Source of the DNA: Marisa cornuarietis
Lineage: Eukaryota > Mollusca > Gastropoda > Architaenioglossa > Ampullariidae
Length of the DNA: 64,000 bases
Direction of reading: 5' to 3'
Assembly: GCA_004794655.1 (NCBI GenBank)
Contig: SMMW01000178.1
Location: 186,001 to 250,000 of the forward strand
Below the pieces are notes generated by a model. The model searched no databases. It worked only from the letters and a program-made list of their open reading frames with translations, and was not told where the DNA came from. Below are positions 38,007 through 49,511 of the stretch, in pieces (within the stretch, counting starts at the first letter, position 1; the number at the start of each line of letters is the position of its first letter). The position numbers and the translations under genes were made by a program.

Positions 38007-39550
38007 CTCACTATTGCTCTATTTGTTTCATTATCTTTTTTTTTTTGCCTGAAAATCGATTGCCCTGGTCAGAGATAAGAAGTTTGTTTCTAGGCACCAT
38101 GGCGATTTGCAGTATTGGAAAATGTCCATTCTTGGTCCTGTGAGGACTCGGGAATCATTGTAGCTCTAACCCTAAACCAAAAACAAACAAACAAAAACAA
38201 AAACCTTTCCTTCATCTTACCCCCCATTTAATTCTATTTTATAGCCCGCCTGTACTCAGCATTTGCTCATGTCCACTGCTTCACTACGCCCCATCTCAAG
38301 TTCTCTGTCCACTTGTCTTTCTGAAACTATTTCTCCGACTCTCTCTACCAAGTGAGATAAGCTCTCACTCATTGATAACTTGTTCGTAGCGTATGATAAG
38401 CGGCTGATCAGTAGACAGTAGTTCCCAGAATAATTTTAAAAAATCTTCTAATGTCTTCTTTCAGCTTCCAAGCTGCTTTGACTTAAATTGTCCCCTGTGT
38501 GACATGTCACTGACGAGGCTTAGTCAGCGACACAGTAACACTGACAATCAGACTGTAATCACAGTGACAACACAACGGCAATCAAAATGACAATGACAGC
38601 GACAATCAGAATGATAATCAGCTGACGATAATAATTATCAGAATGACAAGACGATGATAGTTACTTAGTAGTCTGTGTCTGAAAGAGAGAGATGGGGGGA
38701 GAGAGAGAGAGACAGAGACAGCTGGAAGAGAAAGAGGGCTGGTAAAGATGAGATGTGAAATTATCTCCCGTCTCTTTCTCACCTCTTTTCTGTAGGTTAA
38801 AAAAATATCACCGACGATTAACGGCAACTACAAAGCCATTGAATAAGGGAAGTGACGTCAGAACTCGTGAAGGGCAGAGGTCGTGGGGTCAAGTGAACGA
38901 GAGCGATGATGGCAGGCTGTCAACAACCACGGCAGCAACAAGAGCGAGGTTAAGGCAGGTGAGATGCTGCAGACAACTCTCCGCATGACATGTGAGGTGA
39001 GTTAAGCTCCCTCACACTCACCTCACCCCCCCCCCTGCCTGTCCAGCGCGGTCTCGATCCAGCAACCCGGCATGACGGGGAGCGTTCACCTCCTCCCATC
39101 TCGCATCTCCCTCCCACCCATCCCTGGCACAAAGTACGTGTGGTGCCACAGCCACAAAAATCTGTTCATTCGAGGGTTCTAGCGCTACTCTCACGAGCAA
39201 AGGCAGGTCAGAGAAACTCGTGGCCATTAGTCATCAGAGGCCAGGTTGTGAAGTGAGCGGAAGAGGATTTCCCTCGGGGGGGGGGGGAGGGGAATGGGGG
39301 AAACGCATGTAAAAACGTCCTGTTTCCAAATTTATAAAGCATGTCCAAACCCCGATGGACCACTTCATGTTGCTGTACCCCAGGGCATCGTTGTCACCGC
39401 TTTATAACTACGGTTCCAGAAGACACCGCTTGATAATTTTGGAAACAAGACGCTTGTCCTCGTGCTGCACAAGAGTCAAGACTTGGCTTCATATCTACCA
39501 CCCAGCCTGGGCTAGTGAGGTGCAGGGGGAATAGCTTGTAGCTTGAACTA
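36983..39550. other. No recognisable gene
   Basis: Short frames only. Contains a 77-bp (TG)n run, a (TA)n run near 37690 and a G-run near 39277. Frames on both strands at 37.0-37.5 kb are low-complexity His/Thr or Val/Cys stretches derived from repeats. Confidence 0.5.
37929..38005. repeat. (TG)n microsatellite, about 77 bp
   Basis: Uninterrupted TG dinucleotides. Confidence 0.97.
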
Positions 39551-39553
39551 GGC

Positions 39554-39554
<1 letters not shown>

Positions 39555-39617
<63 letters not shown>
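39555..39617. repeat. (GAT)n microsatellite
   Basis: About 21 uninterrupted GAT triplets. The same motif occurs at 23111 (as a LINE tail) and 44065. Confidence 0.97.
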
Positions 39618-39618
<1 letters not shown>

Positions 39619-39812
39619 AATCTTGGCAAGCTCTAGATTTTTTTCACGTCACAGCGTTCTAATTGCTCAGCGGGAAATAGTTCTAGAGACATCTATCACT
39701 ACACGCCGCCAGCGACTAAAATCGACTTCCGGCAGTAAGGTGGCGGCATCACCTGTGATGTGTGATCGATTCACATCGCGCTAGGAGAGCCGTGCGATTG
39801 GATTTTGTCGCC

Positions 39813-40274
39813 ATGGCAGCGTCAGTGTGGCAAAAATATGAAAACGAACGATTACGGGGTATGATATTCACCCGGCCTGAACCAATAAACAAACAGGCGT
39901 CACGCGAATGTTTCAATGTCAACCAAGCCGGTTTTTTTTTTTTTTTTTTTTGGCGAGGGAAACCACTCGGGGCACTAGGCAAAGGTACATCCTGGTGCAG
40001 CGAAAGACAAACACCATGCGATGGTGAAAATAAGCTTCTTTCTTTCTTATTTTTCTTTCTTTGGTTGAAGAAAGTTACAGTAGTCCATGCCACAAATGAC
40101 AAGGGAGATAACAAGTTTAGTGGTAGCATGAGTTGAAAACCGTTTTCAGACGACGACGACGGAGATGACGATCCATCTCTCTTGCTATACAACAGGATCT
40201 GTGCAGCAAACCAAAACTCTCTCGCCTCCTCCCCTTTGCTGAGTACCATTTCCCATGAAGATCGCCATCGTTTG
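39813..40274 (+). CDS. Candidate spliced gene of unknown function (two exons joined in phase)
   Basis: An exon at 39813-39858 starts at a good-context ATG (gccATGG) and reads MAASVWQKYENERLR. Its donor GTATGA leaves one base that joins in phase to an exon starting at 40150 after TTTTCAG, reading DDDDGDDDPSLLLYNRICAA and on to HEDRHRL at 40274 (donor GTGTGA). Downstream at 40340-40482 another frame looks coding (RVWLIISEDPLPPDIALRLV, then RRQAIHTFIRHYNG), but I could not find a clean junction to it. The composition (acidic patch, Leu/Arg-rich helices) looks protein-like. No domain recognised. Confidence 0.4.
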
Positions 40275-40486
40275 GTGTGAAGTAACGCGGCCCCTGGAGA
40301 CTTTGTCTCAAACATCTGTTTCTCCTGCCGCCTCACCAAGTGGTCCGCTTACCCCACAAAGCAGCGCCAGGTCGTGTGTGGCTAATTATATCGGAGGATC
40401 CTCTCCCTCCGGATATTGCTCTTCGACTGGTGGAACCGAAACGACGACAGGCCATTCACACCTTCATCAGGCATTATAATGGCGTT

Positions 40487-40517
<31 letters not shown>

Positions 40518-40684
40518 TAGCGGGTCTGAAAGGCACTTTTTTTCTCCCTTCTTCGTCGTCCTCTTTTTTCTCCATTCTTCCTTCTCCTTTCTTACCTCTC
40601 TCACACACCAATCTCTCTTTTTCTGTGCATCGTATCAATATAAATATTAAAAAATTATTATTATCATTAGATCTCTCAGACGCA

Positions 40685-40735
40685 CGGACAGACAGACAGA
40701 CAGACAGACAGGCAGGCAGGCAGACAGACAGACAA
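40685..40735. repeat. (ACAG)n/(GCAG)n tetranucleotide repeat
   Basis: Imperfect GACA units with three GGCA units in the middle. Confidence 0.9.
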
Positions 40736-40899
40736 ATCCTCCGTATGGCTTTCAATTTTCTTCGTGCAGACAAGAGAAGGTGGGACGTCTTGATACAGTC
40801 CACTGAAGATCTTTTCCTCACAATAAACAAAGCCAAGTATTCTTGATATTTTATTCAGCCTTGCGGAATATTTAGAATTTCTGGAAAGGTTCATAACAA

Positions 40900-41627
40900 T
40901 TTCAGTAAATAAGAAGCCTTTTAATATACAATTGGATGGGTAAATAAGTTTCTTTACAATTTTTATTATGTCGGACTACCTAATCTAATGTATGCACGCA
41001 AAAGCCCTGAAAAATGATGTCAAGTGTTTGTTTACGAAGTAAACATTTTGCGAATAATGTTTTCCAGTGAACGCTCCTGACATTTTTGCATTTAAAATAC
41101 AAAGGTACTCTTAATTTAAAAAAAAAATTTTAATGTAACTTTAACCTTGCTTACCCCATAACGTAAGGTGGGGGCGGGGCATCTGGCCTCGAGGGCGTAA
41201 CACGTGCCGTGAGCAAACGACGTGAGAAGGCGACGTCAGTGGTTTTACCTGAGGTCACGCCCCCCGCTGACTCCGCCCACCTAACGTCGTCAATAAAGGC
41301 GCACAGCTCGCCTCACACGTCTTCACAATCATCAGAACAGCGGAATAATAATAATAATTCTAATAATTCCTTAAGAGTACGTTCCCCCGCAAAGCTCAGT
41401 TTCCACTTTGATTACCTGTGTTTGTCATTGGCGTAGGTGAGGCCAAACTGAGCAGCTGACAGAAGAGTGAGAAATAATACTTTTAGGATCACGTGAGGTA
41501 GGTGAGCGGTTGTTCAGACATTCAGCAACGATATCCTGCGGCTGTGTGAACATCCTGTAGTAATGGTCTCTTCCGACATTGGATTTCCACTTGTCTCCAG
41601 CTCTCCATCGGTGAGTTGTGACCTTCA

Positions 41628-41660
<33 letters not shown>

Positions 41661-41980
41661 TGCAGGGTTGCAGCAGTCACCTATTTACACCAGCCTGCAG
41701 TCGCGTCTGTAATGTACACGCGAGGTCGCTCTGGATTGTCTCTGACAGCATCGCTAGAGTTACTTCCCTTCGGATGCTTGAGGACTCGTCTGTTTCCACA
41801 CGGACATCTGTATGTGTGTGGCCTGTTCCATGCATTACAAGAAAGTCTCGCTATAAACAAGTCTGGGGGTTTGGTTTCGTCTTTACTTCGGGCAGATATT
41901 AAAACTCAATGCCGGCGAGTCGTTGAGGGCCGATACGATGGTTCTCCTTTAATTAAGGAAGAAAGGACCTAAGAACATCT
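40900..41980. other. No recognisable gene
   Basis: AT-rich to 41.15 kb, then a GC-richer stretch with CACGTG and TGACGTCA-like hexamers near 41200-41245 that could be regulatory. A plus-strand open frame at 41209-41436 starts with GTG, not ATG, and is Ser/Asn-rich; I do not call it. Confidence 0.4.
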
Positions 41981-41989
41981 CTTTAGCAA

Positions 41990-42345
41990 TAGTCTCCCTT
42001 CGCTACACGAGCTATGCACTAGTCGCCTAAGTAACCCTGACTATGCAGTACTTACCTAACTAAACTTGTCTGGTGATAGTCATCTACTAACACCAAATGA
42101 CTATAGTTACTTTTAGTATCCCTGACTGGCATTAATCGCAGACAAAGTATAGCCCCTAAGGGACTCTTTCTATGCAGTAGTCACCACAGTAATCCTGGCG
42201 AGTCACTAGTCAGCTAAAAGACCCAGACTAGTCAGTTTAGTCAACCAGACTAGTCATCAGTTGCGTGACGACCCTGATTGATGACCTAAGCCGTTGACTA
42301 GTCACCTGTCACCTAAGCCCCAAGACTAGTTGCCTGTCACCCTCA
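41990..42345. repeat. Degenerate tandem repeat in the presumed LIM-homeobox 3' UTR
   Basis: Imperfect units built around GACTAGTCACCTAA and TATGCAGTAGTCACC recur about every 25-35 bp. The stretch directly follows the LIM-homeobox stop codon (42351, minus strand), so it probably lies in its 3' UTR. Confidence 0.6.
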
Positions 42346-42350
42346 ACAGT

Positions 42351-44063
42351 TTATCCATGGAGGTTCCGCTCCGTCGACTCGTGCCATTGGCGCGGCGGCT
42401 GCTGCTGCTGCTGCTGCACGCCACAATTACTTCCCCTTCCGTTGGTGAACTCGAACTCAGGTGGCAGCACTGACGTCGTGGCGGGCTGCGGCAGGTACCG
42501 ACGGCTGCAACACACTTCGCCGTTCTGGAGGTCACAGGGGTCAAGGTCGACATTGGGGGGCACAAAGTCCTCGCTCCAGACATCGGGTGGCAGGGGCCAA
42601 GGGCAGACAACTCTAGGACAGGAAGAGCCCATGGCAAACGGGGTGTCGATGGCTGCGATGTCAGTCCTGGTGCCGGAAGGAAGCCGCCCGGGACACATGG
42701 CTGTGACAGAAATAGCAGTCAGCAGGGATGTTTAGGAACAGAACAAACTCTCACAGAAAGCAATGACAGGTATATAAACACAACAAGGAAACTAAAGGCA
42801 GATCGAAACTATAAAATAAGTTCTGTAGAATGTAGAATGCAAGTCTCGAGGAACTGGCACATGCACTGAGGTCTGGATACATCTATTAATTAACATCAGT
42901 TAAGTATTAATATTTTATATTTAATTGTCATTCGTTTCAACTCTCGTTCGAAGCGTTGTTTGTCTTTAAGGTCTTTACTTACACAACAGTGCAGGCCTAC
43001 CCGAGTCACCCATGAAATAAACTTCAAAAACACTTTTTTTTTTTAGACTTGCACTTTAACCGTCATAGATAGGCGTTATTTTGTTGCGCTTAGATGCTTT
43101 TCAAAGAAAATACACGTTGAAGGCCTTACAAAAGATTCTGGTAATGGAACAATGCATCCATTTTCTTTTAGGTTGTGAGAGGAGGGAGCTGGGGCAAACG
43201 TATTTGTGAGCTCGATGTAATTTTATCGTCTGGTATCACTGGAGATCAATGTAAGTACACTACACAGGAATGCAACATTACCAACAAAGAGACCACTGAA
43301 GTCTGGGATTTCTTTTTTTTTTTTTTTGAGGGAAGGGGGAAAGCCGAGGTGAGATGCATGCTGTACAAAGGTCTTGTAAAGGTAATTATGCTATTTTATC
43401 AAAAGTTTGAGAAGCAAAATTTTGTAAGCAGCTAAATTAGTCCTTAAAAAATAGGTTTTACATTCGGGTTAAGCGTTGAAAGATGCAACTGTTAGCCATT
43501 TACTAGCAAGTAGACCAAGAAGCTTCCGCTAGGAACAGCTTATGAAATTCGATATTTTAAGTAATAATTCCTTCATTTGCATAACATGCCCGCCTAATCA
43601 AGGAGTAGCTGTAAGACTCGGAACAATTAAAATATATAAAAAATTAAATTACAAACTGCAAACATACCGTTATTAACAATGGGCATAGGAGGACTCCCAG
43701 GGGGCGCTAGCACCCGTCCTACGCTGATCCTGTCGCCACCTGGCAGGCAAGCAGTTACGTCACCGTTAGCGACACCAGCGCCACCATTCGGGACCTCTTG
43801 CTTCCGGTCACGCATGCGCCGACTGTGGAACCAGGCGCGGACGCTGCGCATGTCCAGACGGTGGCTGGCGCTGATTCGCTGGAGGAGGTCACGCGAGGGA
43901 GTTTTGCACGTGCGGTACGCTTCGCGGAGCACTTTCTCCTCCTGCTCTGACATCGTGACGCTGCTGGCACCAGAGGGCGCTGCTGGCGGGTTCTGACACG
44001 TGGTGTCAGCGGTACCGCTCGCCTGTTCTGTTACAAAACATAAAGAGTCTCTTTTAGTTACAC

Positions 44064-44125
<62 letters not shown>

Positions 44126-47100
44126 GTTTGTCAGTATTTTGCCTGTATTTGTTGATCGCCGTTATTGTGAGCTAATATGATTAACTGAAGATGTTATGCT
44201 TCTCTAGACTGACAAGTTGACAGCTCGTGTTCGGCAATGGGGGCCACGAAGTTTCGAGTGAAGGTGGGGGTGGGGGAGGGGGAGATTGGAAACTATCACG
44301 GGTGCGAACCAGCTAGCTTCTCTCTCTCTCTCTACTTACCTTGTCTCACATTCTGTCTCTCTTTCCCCCCCCCCTACCTCCTCTCACTGCAGCATAGCTA
44401 GCAAAATTGCTGATGCATGTCAAGCGAGTTTTCCGCCATTTTGCAAAGATCTCTGCTCTCCCTTCTCCCCTACCCATGTCTGATTCTTCGTCTTTCTTTC
44501 TCCCTCTTTCTCTCTGTCTTGATCCACGTAAATCCCTCTAATCCTTTGCTTAAACACAGCACAATCGCGTCAACGCGGTCAGCGTCTGACACCTGGCCTC
44601 TAGTCGCCCTGTCCCCCTCCTCTGTCATAAAGGTCACCACGAGGACCCCAATCAGAATGTCTGCGCTTCTTTGTAAAACAGCCCAGAGGTACTTTGGGGA
44701 CTGTGGTAAGGTTTGGGGGGTAAATAAGTTTAGGGAAAGTGGTATTACCGCCAAAACATCAAAAGGGTCTAAAGTGTGGCCTGAGGTACGGTGACTGGTG
44801 CTTGCTTCAGTTCAAAAATTACATCTTTCGTTTCCTCTTTTTCACTCCCTACATGACATCTCATTATATATTTTTGTTGGCCAAACAAGAAAAAAAATCG
44901 TGAGAAAAAAAGAAAGTCGAGCATGAACGCTTGGCGAGTAGTTATCGTGAACAAGTGGATGGATGGACTGATGGCTACATCCGTAGTTATGAGAAGAGAG
45001 AAGGGAGGGGATAGATGTGAGGAGTGAAAAGGTGTGAGCATGTTACATTGTATGCATATGTATTCACACTTTTACGGTAATCTGCGTGTATGCGAGCATG
45101 CGTGTGTGCATGTGAACTTGAGTCTTCATGTTCGGGTAAGGGATTTTTATGGTCTTATCAAAATCGACCTAAAGGATTAATTCTCGGTAAGAAATCTTCA
45201 TCACAGACTATGTAGATGTACACGAAGTTGGAAGATTTAACGAAACAAACACCACCACCATAGACTGTCTCGCAATGTCTCGCAATGTCTACCAGTTATT
45301 TCCCAGTGTTTTGCTGTCACAAAATATCGGAAATTCTCCACACAAAGTACCGAAGGTCTCAGTCCTCTTCTTTTCAGTAAACCCTCGCCTCCTTCCACTG
45401 TACAAGAAGTCTCGGGACTAAATTTAGCTCAAGTGCAAAGTTGCAAAGCATTTGGTGAGACTGTCGGGTACGACCACAAACTTGTAGATACGGGTCCGTT
45501 GTATGACCCTGTGGTTGCCGTTGTCGCCGTCGTCTGCAAAGTCCAGTCCCACTGATAGGCGTATCCCCATGTTGACCCCACACACACACACATTCCCCAG
45601 GCAGACAAGCGCATGCAGGTGAGACGGAGGAAACGCCAGAAGCACGCTCCTCCCTACCCCCCCCCCTCAAACCCTGGCTGGCGTCACTGTCCATGTCAAG
45701 GCCTCATAACGGTGGGGTCAGAGACCAGGTGAGAGATTGCAATTCTGTCATAATGCCGAACAGGGTGGCAATAGCCCTAGGTCATGGGGGAGTGGGGGGG
45801 GGGCGGTGATACTTGCATGTTGAAGGGAGGGACGGCGTAGTTCGTGCCTCGATATCGCAGAGGTAACTTGGATAAGTACCCCTCCAGCCTGGCACTTAAC
45901 GAGCTGTGACAGTGGTTACAGGGATGGGATTATAGGGCTATACATGCTGACATACAGGCAACAGGTGGACTGACTATAGCTAGCACTAGCACTAACACTA
46001 ACACTAGCACTAGCACTAGAGCTAACTGGAGCCCATTAACTTGCTAACCTCACCGACACTGACATGGCACCAGTGGGTAAACCTCCCAGACACCATGTGA
46101 TGGTGTCGACACCGGCAGTAACATCAGGGCTGGATCTACCATCTGGTGAACTAGGCAGTCGACTAGGGCGCGGTCACGAAGGGGAAGGGGGGGGGCGCAA
46201 GAATGGCTTGCTGTTGTTTTCTTTTTGAAATGATGAATAGTGTTAGAGGAAAATATCATTTTCATAGAATGAAATTTGCGGGACACCTTTCCTCTGCTTG
46301 TAGGTTGACTTCATCACGAGAGTTTATCAGTTCAGGTATAACAGCAAAGTGCCATCACCTGAGGGCGTGAAGGCGGGTTAAGGTGCAGCAGGGGAAGTGG
46401 AGGGCGAGGGGTGGGAGATGGCGGGGAAGAGGCGGTGTTGGTGGTTGGGGAATGGGCTGGTCGGGGCGGACCCCTAGGTTAAATGGGACCACATGCCAGC
46501 CTCACCTTTCTCTCTTCTTCCCCACTAATGCATAGGAAACACTGCAGCTGAGTTCAGGACAACAACACTGACTTAATTTGCTTTTTTATTGAGGGGGGGG
46601 GTGCTTTATTCGTTGTTATGACAACTATTTTATGCTCAATATTTTTTTACTTACGAACTTTGAACCAGAGGGCACTTATCTAGTGTCATGATCGCATTCT
46701 TAGTTAATAAGAGTATTAAAGCCTTTAACAAACAAATATCAAGGTGAAGTCAGTTGGAGTTAACTATCTATTTTTCTTGTCAGATTTGAGATTAGTTTAT
46801 TGACTTGACTGTCACGAACCTGTTCTCTCCTTAGGGCTGTGTACAGCGGTGACACTACTGGGGAGGGAGAGTTGATGCCCTATAGTTACTGTTGTGACTC
46901 ATGGACAGGAATATTGAAATTTCTTATTTATTTATTAAATTTGTCATTATTCTAGTTTCATTGGGTGCATTACGTTTTATTTAGTTGTCAAATTGTAATG
47001 TTTATTTAATTTGATTTATTTGTATTATCTAAGAGTGCGCCTATTTGGAGAGCTCGTCGTTGTGCTCTTATTGACAGAATATTTGAAATTGGCTATTCTC

Positions 47101-47924
47101 CTGAGTAACATGCAGCAAGAATTACAGTTTACAGAAATACAGAGCTAATCAGGCTGCAGTGGTACTACTCAGCCACCCAGATGCACGGATGACCCAATCA
47201 CGTGATACCGACTATATTGTGTATCTTCAGATGATAACAGAGCGCGTGCACCGTGGATGATGATGGGTGAGATGTTCAAACGATAAGACAGTAGTCCTGT
47301 TAAAACTTGTCATACGATCTAACTAAAGAGTATAAATGATAAGAGGGCTACATAATACAGGCGGCTACGCTTGGAACATGAGGCTAAAGGTAATTCTTCA
47401 AACTGTTTTCCTCTCTGCCGCAGAACAGCACTATGACCCTTAACTTACTGACCTTGCCGGGGCAAAGGTGGCGTGACCCGGAAGTCTGTTGTGCACAGGA
47501 GGCGGCCATCGTGGCGAAGGTAGAACTCGTCACCGGTGTTGAAGGCGACGCCGCAGGACAGGCAGGTGAAGCAGGTCACGTGATAGATGTTGTCGTGCGC
47601 GCGCCGCACTACCTCGCTAGGGGAGATCACTTGACCGCATCCGGCGCAGCTGGCCCCGAATAGCCTGCATCCCAACAAAATGTTTGTTGTCACTAATGAC
47701 CTCAAAGTGAGGATGAGGAGAACAGCTGTAAAAGCTGGGTGATGCTGCTAGTGATGGTGTCGTCACTGTCGTCGTCGTGGTAGTAGCAGCAGCAGCAGCA
47801 ACAAAGAGTGACTACCGTTCACCGTCAATGTTGTCAGACATTAGGAGGAAATGATATGTTACAGTCCATATCCCAAACTAGGTCCTTGGGGGGTAGGAGG
47901 TTTGCAAGGATCTGTCCAACAGTC

Positions 47925-47956
<32 letters not shown>

Positions 47957-48261
47957 GAAATAACTCATACGCCAGTGTTTCCAAGACACTGTGTGCAAAA
48001 AATATAACATCAGAAGTCCAGAACCTTGAACTTGCGATCAAAGAAAGTGTTTCTTTTAAATCTATTGAGGAAAATAACATTCCTGCAAGTGATCAGTCTT
48101 CATTGCCTAAGTTGTAAGCAGAGCACACATCGTGACAAACGACATTTTGATTCCTTATTTAGACAGCAGAACACCTTTTATGACTCACCACCTGACCACA
48201 ACCTCTGGAGCTCCAACCTTTAGACTAGAGTCTGTAGGTGCGTACGTTCTTGCGCGCGCGC

Positions 48262-48341
<80 letters not shown>

Positions 48342-49470
48342 GACCTGCAGCACACCCGAGAAGTTATGTAATAAAACAAATTGAAGAAGAATGACGACAA
48401 TGTCAACTAAAATCCTTCATTTTTGTAATTAAGGATGCTTGAATCTCGTCTTTTTCTCAAAACAATTTCTTATATTTCTTGATTAAAACTAGCCGGTTCA
48501 TCACTCAATTTGTATCTTGAGGTACATGAGTGCAGACATGACATTTGTAGCCAGTCGTACGTCAGTGGGTGATGGCGTCCTGTGGTGTCATCATAAAGAA
48601 GTGGCCGGCGACTGGTTCTTGCCCCCAGGTATGTGGTGTGGCGTCAGACTACATGGTTGGTGGAGCAGCCAGACATCGCGATTCGACTTGAGCGGTCGCC
48701 TGACCCTCGGTAAGGCTCCACGCATCCTGCACTGGTTAAAGCTAGCCGGTTCCTCCTCGGTGTGTGTGTGTGAGAGAGAGAGAGAGAGAAAGAGATGGGA
48801 AGGATCTTCAAGGATTCTGGGAGGGATGTAGACAGAAGAAAGAAGAAAGTAAGTGAACACAACACAGAATCAAGAGAACGTGTCTCTCTCTCTCTCTAAT
48901 GCAGGGATGGAAAACGTCCGAAATCATTTGATCCGGCTCGCCAAGACAACTGCAGATTTCAGTAAATCTGTAAGCTTCTTATCCATAGCAATATAAATGT
49001 ATATTAAGTACATAATCGCAAACAGAAACTTGTGTTTTAGGAAAAAAGGCCTTGTTACTATATACTCTCTCTCATGTAGGAACTTTGTTATTATACACGT
49101 ATATTTTACAAACTCCAAGCAGTTGTTTCGCTTTGCTTCTCTATCATCTTCGTCCCTACATTTCTGACAGCTAATGAACCTAGAGAAAGGTCGTGGTGAG
49201 GTCAGCAGAGGTCGATCATTCTGACTGGTCGCCAGGTCACGCTTCACCTGGGTGTCGGTATCTCCAGTCTCCCACTCCCTCACTTCAGTCCTTCCGACTC
49301 TACTTCAAAAGTTCCGGCTCAAGGTTTTCCAACTTTCATGTATCGAACTGTTATAACCCACCCAACCCAGATGTATAATAACCCCCGAGGTACCTGCCAC
49401 CTACCCCCTTCTTCCACGACGTGAAATTGTTTCTTTACGATTGTTTTATACCTTTTTTTAGCATGGAGAA

Positions 49471-49511
<41 letters not shown>

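Noticed and set aside
39749..40339. 196-residue open frame on the minus strand
   Set aside because: It has a Lys/Phe homopolymer from a T-run and no domain, and it is antisense to two plus-strand exons with matching splice phase.
42326..42700. Plus-strand frame opposite the LIM-homeobox last exon
   Set aside because: It is a shadow of the minus-strand exon, whose acceptor and phase fit the homeodomain exon.
44470..44754. 94-codon minus-strand frame in the LIM-homeobox intron
   Set aside because: Arg/Glu-rich end comes from a CT-rich tract; no splice sites in phase with neighbouring exons.
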